Below are positions 1 through 12,722 of a stretch of 64,000 nt of DNA, piece after piece. The notes under the pieces were generated by a model that worked only from the letters and a program-made list of their open reading frames with translations, was not told the DNA's origin and ran no database searches. Position numbers and translations under genes: made by a program. Source of the DNA: Symbiodinium natans (taxonomy: Eukaryota > Sar > Dinophyceae > Suessiales > Symbiodiniaceae); the NCBI GenBank assembly GCA_905221605.1, contig CAJNDS010001902.1, forward strand, positions 201,001-265,000, in the 5' to 3' direction. Each line of letters starts with the position of its first letter. The stretch's first letter is position 1.

Positions 1-140
1 AGAAGCTGATCACCAGCAGCAGGCCTGTCACCCATGCACAAGCAGGCGCCGCCCGAAGTCGCAGACGGGCAGCGAAGGAGCCGCCGCAGCTTCCACGGCG
101 CCCGCACATCAGGGTGCCCAATGGCACACAGAATGGGCGG
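1..140 (+). repeat. Dispersed repeat R1, truncated tail copy
   Basis: The first 140 bases are nearly identical to 1800-1935. This is therefore the tail of a repeat unit whose main part is cut off by the window start. No coding role is visible. Confidence 0.85.
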
Positions 141-344
141 GTACCTGCGTGTGCACTCGGCTGAGTCGTGCTTCCAAACATCGAACAAATCACGCCAGAA
201 TGAAGCTGACAGATCAACTCCTGCTTGCAAACCGACTTGAATCTTACCCTGCTTTTGCAACTTTTGGAGAGCGAGCCAACTTTGGGTCCAGCCTCAGACG
301 GTCTCCTTGGCGAGCTCTGCTCGCAGCAGCATGTTCCCACGTCT

Positions 345-392
345 TAACCTAACCCTAAACCCTAAACCCTAAACCCTGAACGCTGAACCCTA
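345..392 (-). repeat. Interstitial telomeric array (CCCTAAA)n
   Basis: About five to six CCCTAAA units with small variants. A short array in the opposite orientation (TTTAGGG) follows at 527-553. They are too short and too mixed in orientation to be a chromosome end. Confidence 0.9.
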
Positions 393-552
393 AAACCTTC
401 CACGAGCTTTTCCAGCAACTTGGCCAGACGATGATGCAGCAAGAGCCCTGCAGGCTGTTTGGGAGGCTTCTTCACCAAATTGCAAGGCGAACCCCTCCTC
501 GCTTCGCTACTCATGGTCAAAAAAGGTTTAGGGTTTAGGGTTTAGGGTTTAG

Positions 553-1255
553 GACTCTAGGTTTTATTTTTTAAGTGCAGGAGTCTAGGGGTCACGGCCG
601 CCTTCTTAACCAAGAGCTCTGAAGTTCGAAAAGGCAACCCTCCTTTGCAGCCGTGAACACTATCAAGCCTCCCCCGGCATCTTCAATCCGCGCCATCACG
701 CATGTCCGGAGGCGTTTAGAAGCCCTTCCGTTGCGAGGCATAGGCTTAAGACAGCAGAACTGAAACTCAGCCTTTGAGAGGCAAACCTCTGCCCCGAGAA
801 AACTTCATGCTACTGGGCTGGTCGCGCATGTGGATGCCTGGATATGATTAGGTTGTCAGGCATCGAAGTACATCACGTCAAAGCCCTGAGAGACGCGTCG
901 TGTTAGAACATGTGAAATGACGTCCACCCTATGGCAGCCACCTGACCAGCATGTTCCAAGTTCATCTCAAGCAGCTTGCGATCGGCTTGAAACGCTGCTT
1001 CTGGAAAGAAGTCGGGGCGAGCACTTGCATCCTCTCCAAAGATGTGATGAAGCTTATACTCTGACACGTCCCACACGTGAATCTCGGGGGGAGCGCCTCA
1101 GGAGGCCCGGCAGCCGAAAGCAATCACAGGAGCACAGCCAGCTCAAGAAGCCCGCATCGCGCACATCTCGCCGCCGAGACAACGCCGCAGAGCCGAACCT
1201 TCTGAAAGAACGATCCATGGAGTCGACGGAACTTGCCATCACCTGCAAACAAGGG
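553..1255. other. No gene recognised
   Basis: Unique-looking sequence of ordinary base composition. The longest open frames (about 100 codons) overlap on both strands and carry no recognisable motif. Confidence 0.5.
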
Positions 1256-1940
1256 ACCAAGTGATCGCCTCGAGCTCCTGTGAATTAAGGCTGGAGGGGA
1301 TGGGAGCGCTTCATTCATTACTCCAAGATGCCTTGCTTGTGGCACCCGAACATCCGGAACCCAGCTCTCAGCAAGCTGCGACATCCGACTCCACATCCTC
1401 TCGCTGCTACACACGGTGCACGTGGTGCTAGACATCCAGTCAACCTATTGGTAGGTTGACGCAGCAACTTTCGCGGGCATGTGCCCAGCATGTCCTGGCG
1501 TTGCATTGGCTAAGGCGTTGCGTGGCGGCAAGAACTTGTTGCAATCTCCTGACATGGCAGACACACTACAGACTGTCCTCGCGGCCGCGCCTGCAGAGCC
1601 GTCGAATCAACAGCTGAGTGCTGCTGCTGATCGAGCAAGACCAAGTCTTCTTTTGGGCTAACGCGCTGACCCGCCTCCGTGAACACGTCGCAACGCCAAC
1701 ACTGCAGGATAGTTTGCCCATTGTGATCTGGACACCGCCATGCTCTTGGGGCAGTTCCCGGCATATGCCTTTCGAACTAAACAACGTCAAGCCAGCCCAG
1801 AAGCTGATCACCAGCAGCAGACCTGTCACCCATGCACAAGCAGGCGCCGCCCGAAGACGCAGGCGGGCAGCGAAGGAGCCGCCGCAGCTTCCACGGCACC
1901 CGCACGTCAGGGTGCCCAATCGCACACAAAAAACGGAAGA
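1256..1940 (+). repeat. Dispersed repeat R1, full copy
   Basis: The segment 1256-1735 matches 6428-6895 over about 470 bp with small indels, and 1800-1935 matches the window start. The unit is about 685 bp. No terminal TG..CA, inverted ends or ORF with known domain was seen, so its class is unknown. A 330-codon open frame starts inside it (1618-2610) but has no recognisable domain. Confidence 0.8.
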
Positions 1941-4130
1941 CGCCTGGCTAAGAGCTGCGGGACAAATTGCTTGCATCAACGCTCGAACTTTTTTGAGCTC
2001 CAGGCACCCGCTGAGGCTCATGCGGGTGACCAACTGGCGAACAGCCCAAAATGCAAAAAGGTGGAGGTGCATGCTGGCCAAGCAGAACAGCGAGGATCTG
2101 CTAGCAGAGAGATCCTTCCAGCTGACTGCGGGCTTGCATGCACAGCGCTGCATGGGAGCGCCGAAGCGAAGGTACCAAAAGAAGTCTTGCCTAAGTCGGA
2201 GCCTGTACCCCTGCCACTGTTACTGCCTCTTGCGTGGCAGGGGCTCGCACGTGCACTTACATGGACGCGTGTGCCGCTACAGTGGGCCATGCAGCCAGGC
2301 TGGTGTCTCGAAGCATTCCGACCTTGCCTTGACAGAAGAAACGCTTTCTTGCAACAAGGAGCCCACAGAACCTCTTCGTGGTGACTGCTTCGGCTTGGCT
2401 ACATTAGGGAACATGTGCTTGGGCCACGTCTCAGAAGGCCAAAGCCAGAAGCAGTGGGAAGAGGACAGTGTTCGAACACGGCCTGCAATGCTACATAAAG
2501 ATGACCTCGGAGGTCGGCTCCTCTCACTGGAAGGTTTCTGGAGCACGCAGGGCAGCTCGCGGGTTTCGGTGGCGGAGCCCGCTGTCCCTGGCCAGAACGT
2601 TCAAGCTTAAGCTTGGAGCAGCTATCAAGTCGCACTAAGCAGCTGCGTGGCTGACATGATCACTGAATGGCGGGAAGTGATTCCAGGTGTTGAGCCTACT
2701 TAGAGGGCCATCGTTGCATTCTCTCACACAGTTCATGCGGACCTTATGTCATCCAGCTAAGGATTCCCGACTTTGCCCTGAGCCACTGTTGCAGCCGACG
2801 TTGATGACGGATTGTGCAGCAACTGCTTCCTGCAGCCGTGCCGAATTGCTTGACTTGCTCTCATCTCTCTTGCCAGCAATGCTTGGCGACAATGAGGCTG
2901 AATCCGTCCTGAGAGCCAGCAGATCAGACCAGCACCTTGCACTACTAGGACTAGACCGGTACTCCGCAAGTCTTGAACTACGCATGCATGCTTTTGCTCA
3001 ACAGTACATATGCTGTTGGTCCGCCGCACGGGGCTCCAATGCTCGCAGATGAAGCACTGATTGAGTATGTTATGCTTCTGAAGATGCTAGGTTCACATGC
3101 CAGGGATAATAGTAGTATAGGGTCTATGGCCCCCAATTTTAGGGTTCATTTGGTAGAAGCTCCCGGTGCGCCACCCCCCTCGAGTTAGCCGGCTTCGGAA
3201 AGCTGCGAAACGTTTCATGAGTCTTACGCAACACTCCTCGCAGCCTGTGCATGAAATCAGGGTCTCACTACAACGTAGTAACATCCAGCTGCTAGGTCAC
3301 CACAGGCGCTGCCTGCAAAGCACTGAGGCCTGGAGAGTCAAAAGACTGGTGGGAAGTGCAACGAAGCGGCTTGGTGTGAGCCCTAGTTCCTGACCAACGG
3401 CGTTTGCAAAGCCATCCCAGCTACCAACCTTTGCGCACCCGATCCTGCCATCACTTCTGCAGCATGAGCCGGGGAAATCTCACGCAAGCCGCCTTTGCCA
3501 CGCACACCTCCGCATCGCAACCACGTGCGGATGTGCGAAGGATGCTGGCACTGACTGCACGCCCACCAGTGTAAACAAGGGATACGGAGCACTGAGCCAG
3601 CCAAAGGTTCGGGCAAAGCGGCACCTTGCAACAAGGGCTCGCCGCCCCTCATGACGAACAATTCTGTACCGGCTGAACGGCCGGATGTGAACTGCAAGAT
3701 GTAGGGTACAAACTGCATGGCGACAGCCCAGAGTCACAGGCTTCTCGCAGCAGGGCCTTCCAAATCTCGGGCAATGCGAGGAAAGACTTCAGTCACTTCG
3801 GCTACGCGGAATCCGACAGAAGGCCGCCTTCCCCCTTGTAGGTCAATCTTGACCCAGGATGCCACAGAAGGGTCCAGAAGCATCGCCTCGAACTAAAGCA
3901 GGGTGCAGGAAAAGTCTAGGGGTGAGGGCTTCAGGTTTAGGGTTTGAGGTATAGTCGCCCAGATAATGCCCCCGAGTCCAGGGCATACGCTTCTGGACTT
4001 TTCACTTGGTGTTCGCGAACAGGTTCGGCTGCAGTGTTCGACCCCGGTCGAGGTTTGCGTCAGTTGTTGAGGACCTTCTGCAGTGACATGAGGCCTTGCT
4101 GGGTTCCAGCTATGGTCACGTCAAGCCGCC
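1941..4130. other. No gene recognised
   Basis: Contains the 3' part of a 330-codon Arg/Cys-rich open frame (1618-2610) that I do not accept as a gene because it has no domain and is partly repeat. Nothing else is identifiable apart from scattered single telomere-like units near 3925-3945. Confidence 0.45.
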
Positions 4131-4167
4131 GTAGTCTACTGCAGTACACTATACTGCAGTAGACTAC
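4131..4167. repeat. Perfect 16-bp inverted repeat (hairpin)
   Basis: GTAGTCTACTGCAGTA at 4131-4146 is followed by a 5-base spacer and its exact reverse complement at 4152-4167. No transposon ends are visible outside it. Confidence 0.9.
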
Positions 4168-4278
4168 ACCAGGGACTTCATTAGCCCACGCGTGGGCTTC
4201 GTGAATGTCTGCACTTCTTTACTTTCATCGCATCTAAAGAGGCCCGCATCAACGACAGGACGTGCCAATCTAGACGAT

Positions 4279-4415
4279 ACGGGGTTTAGGGTTTAGGGTT
4301 TAGGGTTTAGGGTTAGGGTTTAGGGTTTAGGGTTCAGGGTTCAGGGTTCAGGGTTTAGGGTTTAGGGTTTAGGGTTAGGGTTTAGGGTCTAGGGTCTAGG
4401 GTTTAGGGTTTAGAT
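4279..4415 (+). repeat. Interstitial telomeric array (TTTAGGG)n
   Basis: About 19 TTTAGGG-like units with point variants (TTCAGGG, TCTAGGG, one TTAGGG). The variants suggest ageing and local expansion inside the chromosome. Confidence 0.95.
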
Positions 4416-6427
4416 CCTGTTGTTGTCAAAGCAGGATCTGGCAACATGCAGTGCTTGCCAACCACCAGGCCAAAGCAGGTGCAAAGTCGACCCCCTCAGC
4501 GTTGACACTGCAAGCTGCTGGCACAGGATAGGAACCCTAGACCAACCCCAAACCGTAAGGGCTTCTCGGGTTAAGGTTTTAGAAGCTTAGACCGCAAAGC
4601 CAGCCTGAACGGAACTTTGGCCTCCCGACAAGCGTAGGATCGGACAGCTGGTGCAAGGCCAGCGCCCGTAGAGGAAGTGGGAGGAAATGGTTTGCTAATC
4701 TTCGGGGTCCCTCTTTCTGGGTTCTTTTCTTTGTATACAGGGCCTTTATCTCGAAGGTACCCAGAAAGTGCCCATAAGGGCCCCGAATTTTGAGAATCCC
4801 CCAATAGGCCTGGACGACTTTCCCGAGAGTTATACGTTTGGCGGGTTTAAACCAGTGCGTCGTGACGTTTGGCGTGTGGGCAACCACATAAAATGCACTG
4901 TATCCTTACTCGTGGCGCAGAGGCCAGGAAGATAAGCTCTCCCAGCCATATAGATCGGTAGAACGGGTATTTAGAAGTAGTCTACGGCATAATTCTCCTG
5001 TGGGATGATGTGGGCATGTAAAAGATGATGATGATGATGCTGCCGTTTTATTTAGGCTCCTGCAGCACACGCCTTCAATCGAGCGCCTCGAACAGAAAGA
5101 GAAAGTAGGCCACCTGCCCCCATCAGCTGAAGCTCGCGGTCCTCATCGGGGGCTCGGGAAGGCAGGGGAGCCCAGGGAGCCCAGGGAGAAGGGCGCAGCT
5201 CCTATCCTCATGGAGAGGACGGGAAGGAAACCAAAATGCCAAACCGTGGTGTGGGGCAAGGTGTGGTGCTTACAGTGCCGAAGGCAACGGGCTGCATATG
5301 GGAAGAAGTGCACGTTCACACTTGACTCTGGGACATGGTAAAAGTTTTACAGGTACAGCGTCCATTCTTCCTGCGCGAGTGAAGGTGGATGTCTTGTCTT
5401 ATGTGTTGTGGCAGCCAAAGTGTCATCGAGCACAGACATCCAAGGGTGCAGTCTCGAGCTCATCGCCCAAGCTCCCTGCCCAGCCTGCAATCGCGCGACG
5501 TGTCCTTCCAGCTTCGTTCCGTGGTCGCAAACGAGACTTCGTTCGCACCTTGGACTGAGTGGCACAAGCAGTGACAAGAGAATTTGCTTGGATCGACGTG
5601 CTTCAAAGGCCAGGATGGCTAGAACTCAGGAGGCCCATTCCACACGTCCGCAGGAGGCAGTAGGCTTTGCAGATGCTGACTTGGCGCCGCAGCAGCTGTG
5701 AGAAACTTACGCAACATGCTACTTGCAGATGCTTGCATTTGCGGACTTTTACAGGAGCGGACGTAGGCTCCAAAATGAACAGAGAGCTTTCAAGCATCAT
5801 GTCAACCTTGGCACGGTTGCTTTCCCCTGTCCTCGCCCGCGGGGTACCTCGAAGCCATGCGAAGACAAGGGTTGCGCGAAGGGAAAGGCGATTGCACGAG
5901 CCCATTCAGAAGGGGGGCGAGGTTCCACGGACATCCGCGAAACGCAAAAAGCTGTCCTCGCAAACTAATGACTGCCTGCTCCCACGAAGATTTGGAAGTC
6001 CCACGAAGTACCATGACGCTGTGCAAAGGAAAAGAATGCGAAGGGAAAGCGGTTGCACGCACCTCTTGCGAAGGTGTTCCTCGAATTCCACGAATATCCA
6101 GGTTTTGATAGGGAGGAGAAAAGAGTGCAGATAGTGCATACAAGCCCGCAGTGAGTGCACCAGCAAGGTGAGAACCATCTGTCAACCGAAGCTGTCGTCT
6201 GGCAGCCAACGCAGCACTAAGACGTGGTCGCCAGCTGCAAAGCCCCTGCCGTGAAACGCTGCAAGTGGCATCAGCTTAGGTGTCAGGTGGGCTCGGCATA
6301 CCATGGAATCCAAGTCATCAGCGCACATGGGCCTTGGTTTCTGGTCCTATCTCTGCTGCATGGAACTGTGGAGGATGCATCTGCTCCACACCAGCCATCC
6401 TGATGCAGCTTATGCTCAAGGGACTCA
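4416..6427. other. No gene recognised
   Basis: No domain-bearing frame. Overlapping open frames of 80-155 codons at 5600-6200 occur on both strands and look like chance openings. A short ATG/GAT microsatellite lies near 5021-5040. Confidence 0.45.
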
Positions 6428-6990
6428 AGGGACCAAGTGAACGCCTGGAGCATCTGTGAATGAGAGCACTTCATTCATTACTCCAAGATGCCTTGCTTGT
6501 GGCACCCGAACATCACGAACCCGGCTCTCAGCCAGCCGCGACATCCTCTCGCTGCCGCACACGGTGCACGTGGTGCTGCACACCTGGTCAAGCTATCGAT
6601 AAGTTGACGTTCAACTTTCGTGGGCATGGCACTTGACGCCATGCCCAGCATGCAGCATGTCTTGGCGTGGCATTGGTTTAGGCGTTGCATGGCGGCAAGA
6701 ACGTGTTGCAATCTCCTGACATGGTAGACACACTACAGACTGTCCTCGCGGCCGCGCCTGCAGACCCGTCGAATCAACAGCTGAGTGCTGCTGCTGACCG
6801 AGCAAGACCAGGTTTTCTGTTGGGCTAGCTTGCTGCCCCGCCTCCGTGAACGCGCCGCAAGGCCAACACTACAGGAGAGTTTAACAATGATCTCGACACG
6901 GCTGTATTTTGGGGGGCCTGCATGTCGCTTGAAGTAAACAGTGGGGCGGTGAAGGAGCCAAAGCTGCGACTTCAGGGCGCCCCATTGTCC
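6428..6990 (+). repeat. Dispersed repeat R1, diverged copy
   Basis: Matches 1256-1735 clearly up to about 6895, with several small indels. A weaker resemblance continues to about 6990. It lies 5.2 kb from the first copy in the same orientation. Confidence 0.8.
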
Positions 6991-7737
6991 CATACAATCT
7001 GCTGCTCATGATCCGACAAGCGCGGAGTCGATTTCTGCTTGGGAACCGTCCACAACTATTCATTCACTGCTTCTATGATACATGTCAGCAATACCAAACT
7101 CCCGGCTGCTGGCAAGAAGTCACGATGGCAGCAGGCCCTCTTTTTTCGCAGATGACCTCTGAAATTGTGTCCCGCCAAAACGTTGGCGATGCCGAAACCT
7201 TGAAACCTTATCCTTCTAAGGTCACCTGAGGTCCCAGCTAGCAGCAGCAGGGCCCTGTTTCGAACAGGGCTCTCTGACACGCCACAATGCAGCCAGGATC
7301 GGGAGTCGGCATGCGAACACGTCCGATGGGCACCATGTGCACTGTCTCACCCGGGGCCCTTCTGGATGGACGGTTGAAGATAATCAGCGTGTGTTGTTCT
7401 GAGGTCGAACCTTGGAGAAGAGTTGTTGAGTTGAACGTTGAGAAGCCATGGCACCTCGAAGCATCCGAAGCAACTGCCCTGGTGCTACGGCGCCTTCACA
7501 AATTCAGGCGCCGAAAATCGGGACGCGACTCGCCGTGGCACTTCTGTGCGAATGAATGTGCTATTGTGTTAGGAAAACTAGTCTCACTTTTGGGGGGGGG
7601 GGGGGTCCTCTTTTCGAGGGTTCTGTCATAGAACTTATGCAGCGGCCCTAGCGGAGAACAACCCCCACACTCAGCAGGCAGAACACGTCGAGTGCAAAGC
7701 GCCTCTGACTGTGAATGAAGCCGACTTTGAATCGACT
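6991..7737. other. No gene recognised
   Basis: Open frames up to 114 codons with no recognisable motif. A run of about 14 G lies near 7593-7606. Confidence 0.4.
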
Positions 7738-7850
7738 CTAGGGTTTAGGGCTAAGAGGGTTTAGGGTTTAGGGTTTAGGGTTTAGGGTTTAGGGTTTAGG
7801 GTTTAGGGTTTAGGGTTTAGGGTTTAGGGCTAAGAGGGTTTTCGGGCTCA
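7738..7850 (+). repeat. Interstitial telomeric array (TTTAGGG)n
   Basis: About 12 units, many perfect, bounded on both sides by a GGGCTAAGAGGG variant. The repeated edge variant suggests that block expansion included the edges. Confidence 0.95.
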
Positions 7851-10545
7851 GGGTTGACATCCTGGACGCAACGACGAGCAGCCCTGAGCTGAGACATGCG
7901 CACAAGCCAGCCCCGTGCTTAGGATGGGGGGGGGAGCAGAAAATGTAGATTACACTTTTCACTCCCCCAGCGATACGAATGTGTCAGTTGTAGGATCCCA
8001 CGTCTGGGTCCACGTTTTGCAGCTACCTCGTGCAGGGCAAGCCACGCATACCCCGGCTTATTTCCACTGGACACGGACACTGGCAATTGTAGGAAAACAT
8101 GTCCTGCAATTATGCACCCCCCACCACTCCTACATTTATTAAGCGCGGGGGGGTCACAAGCCAACCGTGCACTTGCACTGCAGTGAAGGAGGATGGCTTG
8201 GCATGCGGTGTCTAGCTCACTCCCGAAACTGTCCCCGACGACACCTCTGCTCATGCTGAAGATGTATTTTGCGAGATCTTCTGGAGTGCGGGCAAGGGAT
8301 CTGGCACAGCCTGAAGCAAGTTGGAGCTACTCCTCCCGGCATCTCGCTTCTACGGGGCCTGGTCATGAAACATCGCAGCAAGCGCTTTGAGAAGAAGAGA
8401 ACGATGCTCGACGGGGAGGAGATGAGGGCAGGGCACACCAAACCTCGTGAAGCCGGCAAGGAAACGACCCGGCCTGAAGCACGCTCCGCGTGATGCGGCT
8501 GGCTGACCTCAAACATGGCCCTCGGCTCTCTGCCTCCTGTACGACCTGCTCTTCAGAACTTCCAAAAAATCCTCAGAATATTGAAAGGGGGTCCAGCTTC
8601 CTTTTTCTCACAGACACATCCAAAGCTCAGACTGCACTCGCGTAGCCTTGAGTGTTGGCCTTCTGCGGGTTAGTTGCCGCTTTAGGGTTTAGGGTAGTTG
8701 CCGGCCTGGTGCCGAAAAAGGGCATCCGACTTCCTGTCAGCCGCTGCGGCCATGCGCCATGAGCCAGCCTACTGGTGGCTGTCATGACACAGCCACACCA
8801 AGTCTGGAAAGTGTAAGGAAGCACACAAGGAGATGGATTGCACAGCTCTTCGACAGCTTGAACGACTTCATCAAACCATGCCGGCACACTCCCACGGCCC
8901 TCTGAGAACCCTTAGGGCCTTGGGCCTCAAGGGGCTCTTCTCAGGCGAGTCAAGGCCACAGAGGTCTCATGACCTCACGGCTCATGGCCCAGTCCGTAGA
9001 ATTCCCCAAGTTCGTTTTCCTTACTTCAGGAATTAGGAAGACAAGACAATCGCTCTTGGCATGTGCACTCAGCGTGACGCTACAGTCGAGCAAACGAAGA
9101 TTCAGCACAGTGCTCCATGTCCTTCTCCGCACTATGCTTGCTCACAGTCACCAAGCGACCAGACTTGCATGCTGTGGGACAACAGTGCTTGATACGGATG
9201 TCTGCTCGAAGACGCGAACCTGCCGACGGAAGGACAACTCCTGTAGCTGCTCGGAATTTCGCAGTTTCAGATCCAACCCACGCATGTCATCGTTTCCAGC
9301 TGCCAAATCAGCGTGAGAGCTCGTGTTTCTGGCAGCACCTGCACGTCTTTGTAATTGGTTGACCTTCGTGCTTCACATGCGTGGCTTGATGTCTTGGGGT
9401 CACTGCTTGATAGTCAGTTGAGCACAGTGACACCTGCACATGAGAAAAAGATTTAAACTACCATGACTTGAGACGGCGCTTGTCTCTAACAGGTATCTTC
9501 CAGAATCAGGGTCCCACCTTTCTTACCCCTCGACATATGCAAAAATGACCCTCAACAAGGTCCTAAAAAAGCGGGGGTCGGGAGTTTTTTCGGCCGTCTG
9601 CCATCCTAGGACCTTACAGCAACAGCTTAGCTGCTACGAACTGAAACTCTGCGAACACATGCCCGGAAACCGGCAAGTAGAAGAGACCGAGTAAGAGCAC
9701 CGATGCAGCTTTCATTCGAAGCATTCGTGGGCCTTTCGCGCATCAGTGCCATCTCTGCTGCGCACCCTTGATTCCGCACTTTCCAGACAGCCGAGGACGA
9801 ACGTCCTAGCTCTGACGAGGTTGGCCTTTGAGCTTTACTTCAGCAGAGGCCTCTCCGTAGCTGACGTCTCCTATGATTGGGACAGTTTTCGCTCGGCCTT
9901 CGAGTGCCACTTCCGAAAGGAGGGACGGAGACGACATTCGAAACCTGGGCGTGTGCCCGAAGGCTACACTTGCCTACAGGGATTTCGGACTGAGTGACAT
10001 CTGAAGACCAATCTCATAGATCAGATGGGACCAGTGTCCGGCGCATCGTAGTGTGGTACCTATGCATATCTCCACAACCGAGCCCCCCGTTCAAAGTATT
10101 CTTTCAAACATGGCTCCTGCTGGTCGGCTGCTTGCGCAGCATGCTGTGAACTTTAAAGAGCTCCCAGGCGCTTGAAATTTCATGCGTGAGCTGGCGAGGG
10201 CACTGTGCTTGGGGCTTAGGGCTTCTTGGTAGGGCTTCTCCACGAAAAGGCAGGATGGGAGTTCTAGAGCCACCACTACTTCTGGGGCCCCTGAAGTCCT
10301 AAGCTGAAAAAGAATATCCTGGAGCAGAGACCAGGCAAGGGCCCGTAATTTAAGTAAACGTCCTGTAGATGTGCAACCGCGGTCCCAGAAAAGTCGCGTC
10401 GCCCCGGACGTGGGTCTCCCGACTTCCGTGTCCATGGGTCTAGGATTCTCGGAGGCTCCGTGGGCTGCGGGTTTGGGTTGGCCAAGACCTTTCGTCCCTT
10501 GTTACCTTGTTCGTGCGCGACATCCATCGGTCGCTTGGGTGCACC
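7851..10545. other. No gene recognised
   Basis: No supported coding sequence. An 83-codon frame at 9746-9997 and others of similar size have no known domain. One or two telomere-like units occur near 8684-8695. Confidence 0.4.
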
Positions 10546-11402
10546 GAGCAGCAACCAGAGGAAACTTGAGGCTCCGCTGAAACTACTCCCATTGGAAGAA
10601 TGCACTCGCGAGCAGCGCATGCGGAGCGGAGGAAGGATGCATCCACATCTAGCTGCTAGCATCTAGCTGCTCGGAGGCATTAAGTTCCCAATGTCACTGA
10701 GCTGCCGTTTCAGCGTGCTCATGCTTGCTCATGCAGTTCCTGACCGCGTGGTGTCTGGAAATGCAGAGAAGGCTTCGGGCACTTTGGCTGGCAGTCACAG
10801 AGCTCATTTGCTGAAGACATCGTGCGAGGGGCTGATCTGCAATCTCCAGACCACGGAGCCAGTCATTCATGCAACTGCCAGAACACCGAAAGGAGAGTGC
10901 TCCCGCAGGACTGCTGAGATGCAAACGCTGAAGCTTCATGGAATGACTTACCTCAGAGAAACGCATTTGCCATCTCTGTTGCGACATTCGTCCTTCAGGA
11001 ATGCTCCATAGGCTGTTCAGTGGGTCCTCTTGCTTTCAGCATCACAATTGAGACAGTTCCTTGGGATCGTGCATTGGAAGCTCCTGCCAGGCATGCACAG
11101 ACAGCAGCGAGCAGAGCCCCTGCGGCCAAGGGCAGAAAAGCTCAAGAGAAAGCGGAGCACTGCCAAGGATGTGAGCCTGTGCTGCTAGGCTGACTTCAAC
11201 CTGCCAAGCGGATGTTGTGAGGTCCTGCGAAGCTGGACGTACGGAGATCCAGGACCGGGAAGGCTGCTCGACAGTGGCACAACTGCAATCGGATCAGCTT
11301 AGTATATTTCATGGGGCCTGGGCAGACTGCCTGACTGCGGTCTCAGTGCCAAAGAGCGTGGTATCTGCACATCTCACTGACACCCTGGAGCGGCCAACGG
11401 CA
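10546..11402 (+). repeat. 1.3-kb direct duplication, copy 1
   Basis: Matches 11846-12722 in the same orientation at an offset of about 1,302 bp, for example the 300 bp starting at 10650 against those at 11950. Copy 2 has about 90 extra bases at 12253-12344. An open frame in each copy (10691-11011 and 11993-12253) is similar but not recognisable as a protein. Confidence 0.85.
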
Positions 11403-11845
11403 CAGGAGCGCCCGCCGGCTCTAGACCGCCCCTACACGCAGCAGCGGCAAAAGCCCGAGCGTGCTAACCTCACACAAGGAAAAGCGGCCTTGCCTGTATC
11501 GGGCTCTTGAGAACATGTGAGCTGCCGGTAGATGTCTGGCCATGCCCAGGATTCTGCCGGTGAACCCACTCGCATCAAGAAAGCTGGCACCGGTTCATGT
11601 TTTGTGCATTTAAGCCCCTTGGGAACAACATTCTACGCACATCGCAGTGCTCTTCTCGCTGCCGAAACAAGACGCAACATCTCACCCTACACATAGCTCC
11701 GCGAGCGCAGTGACGTCACATGGCCAGTATAGCTGGCAGCGCTCGCAAGCCCATGTGATGTCTCAAAACATCAGCCTCCGTTCTAGTCAAGTCAGCCCAG
11801 CACTTGCTAGTCTTCCGGCCAAAATCGTAAACTTCAATGACGCCT

Positions 11846-12722
11846 GAGCAGCAGCAACCGAGAAGCTTTAGGCTCCGCTTGAAACTACTCACACTGGCAG
11901 GAAGTGCTTGCGGAACGCATGCTGAGCGAGTGCGTCCGATGCATCCACAGCTAGCTGCTAGCATCTAGCTGCTCGGAGGCACTACGTCCACAATGTCACT
12001 GAGCCGCCGTTTCAGCGTGCTCATGCTTGCTCATGCAGTTCCTGACCGCGTGGTGCCTGGAAATGCAGAGAAGGCTTCGGGCACTTTGGCTGACAGTCAG
12101 AGAGCTCATTTGCTGAAGACATCGTGCGAGGGGCTGATCTGCAATCTCCAGACCACGGAGCCAGTCATTCATGCAACTGCCAGAACACCGAAAGGAGAGT
12201 GCTCCCGCAGGACTGCTGAGATGCAAACTCTGAACCTTCATGGAATGACTTAGCAGGGACGAGGTCTTCAAAACAGAGTCTTTACAAAGACCTTGACATG
12301 GTGGCGCAATTGCAGGCTGGAAGAATCAGAGCTTGCTTGCTAGGGCCTCAGAGAAACGCCTTTGCCATCTCTGTTGCGACATTCGTCCTTCAGGAATGCC
12401 GCACAGGGCAACAGTGAGAGGTCTGGAGCCCACCACCCCTGCGGCCAAGGGCAAAAGAGCTCAAGAGAAAGCAGAGCACCGCCAAGGATGCGAGCCCGTG
12501 CTGCTAGGCTGACTTCAACCTGCAAAGCACATGCGGTGAGCTCCTGCGAAGCTGGACATGCGGAGATCCAGGACCGGGAATGCTACCCGACAGTGGCACA
12601 ACTGCAACCGGATTAACTTAGCACATTTCTTGGGCCTGAGCAGACCGCAGTACTGCAATCCCAGTGCCGAAGAGTGTGGTATCTGCACATCTCACTGACG
12701 CCCTGGAGCAGCCAACGGCGCC
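11846..12722 (+). repeat. 1.3-kb direct duplication, copy 2
   Basis: Second copy of the unit at 10546-11402, with a 90-bp insertion or deletion difference at 12253-12344 and scattered substitutions. The divergence argues against an assembly duplication. Confidence 0.85.

Noticed and set aside
1618-2610. 330-codon open frame
   Set aside because: No recognisable domain, Arg/Cys-rich, overlaps a dispersed repeat and competing frames on both strands. Likely a chance opening in GC-rich DNA.
1256-6895. The two R1 copies as LTRs of one 5-kb element
   Set aside because: No TG..CA ends, primer-binding site, polypurine tract or pol domain between them.
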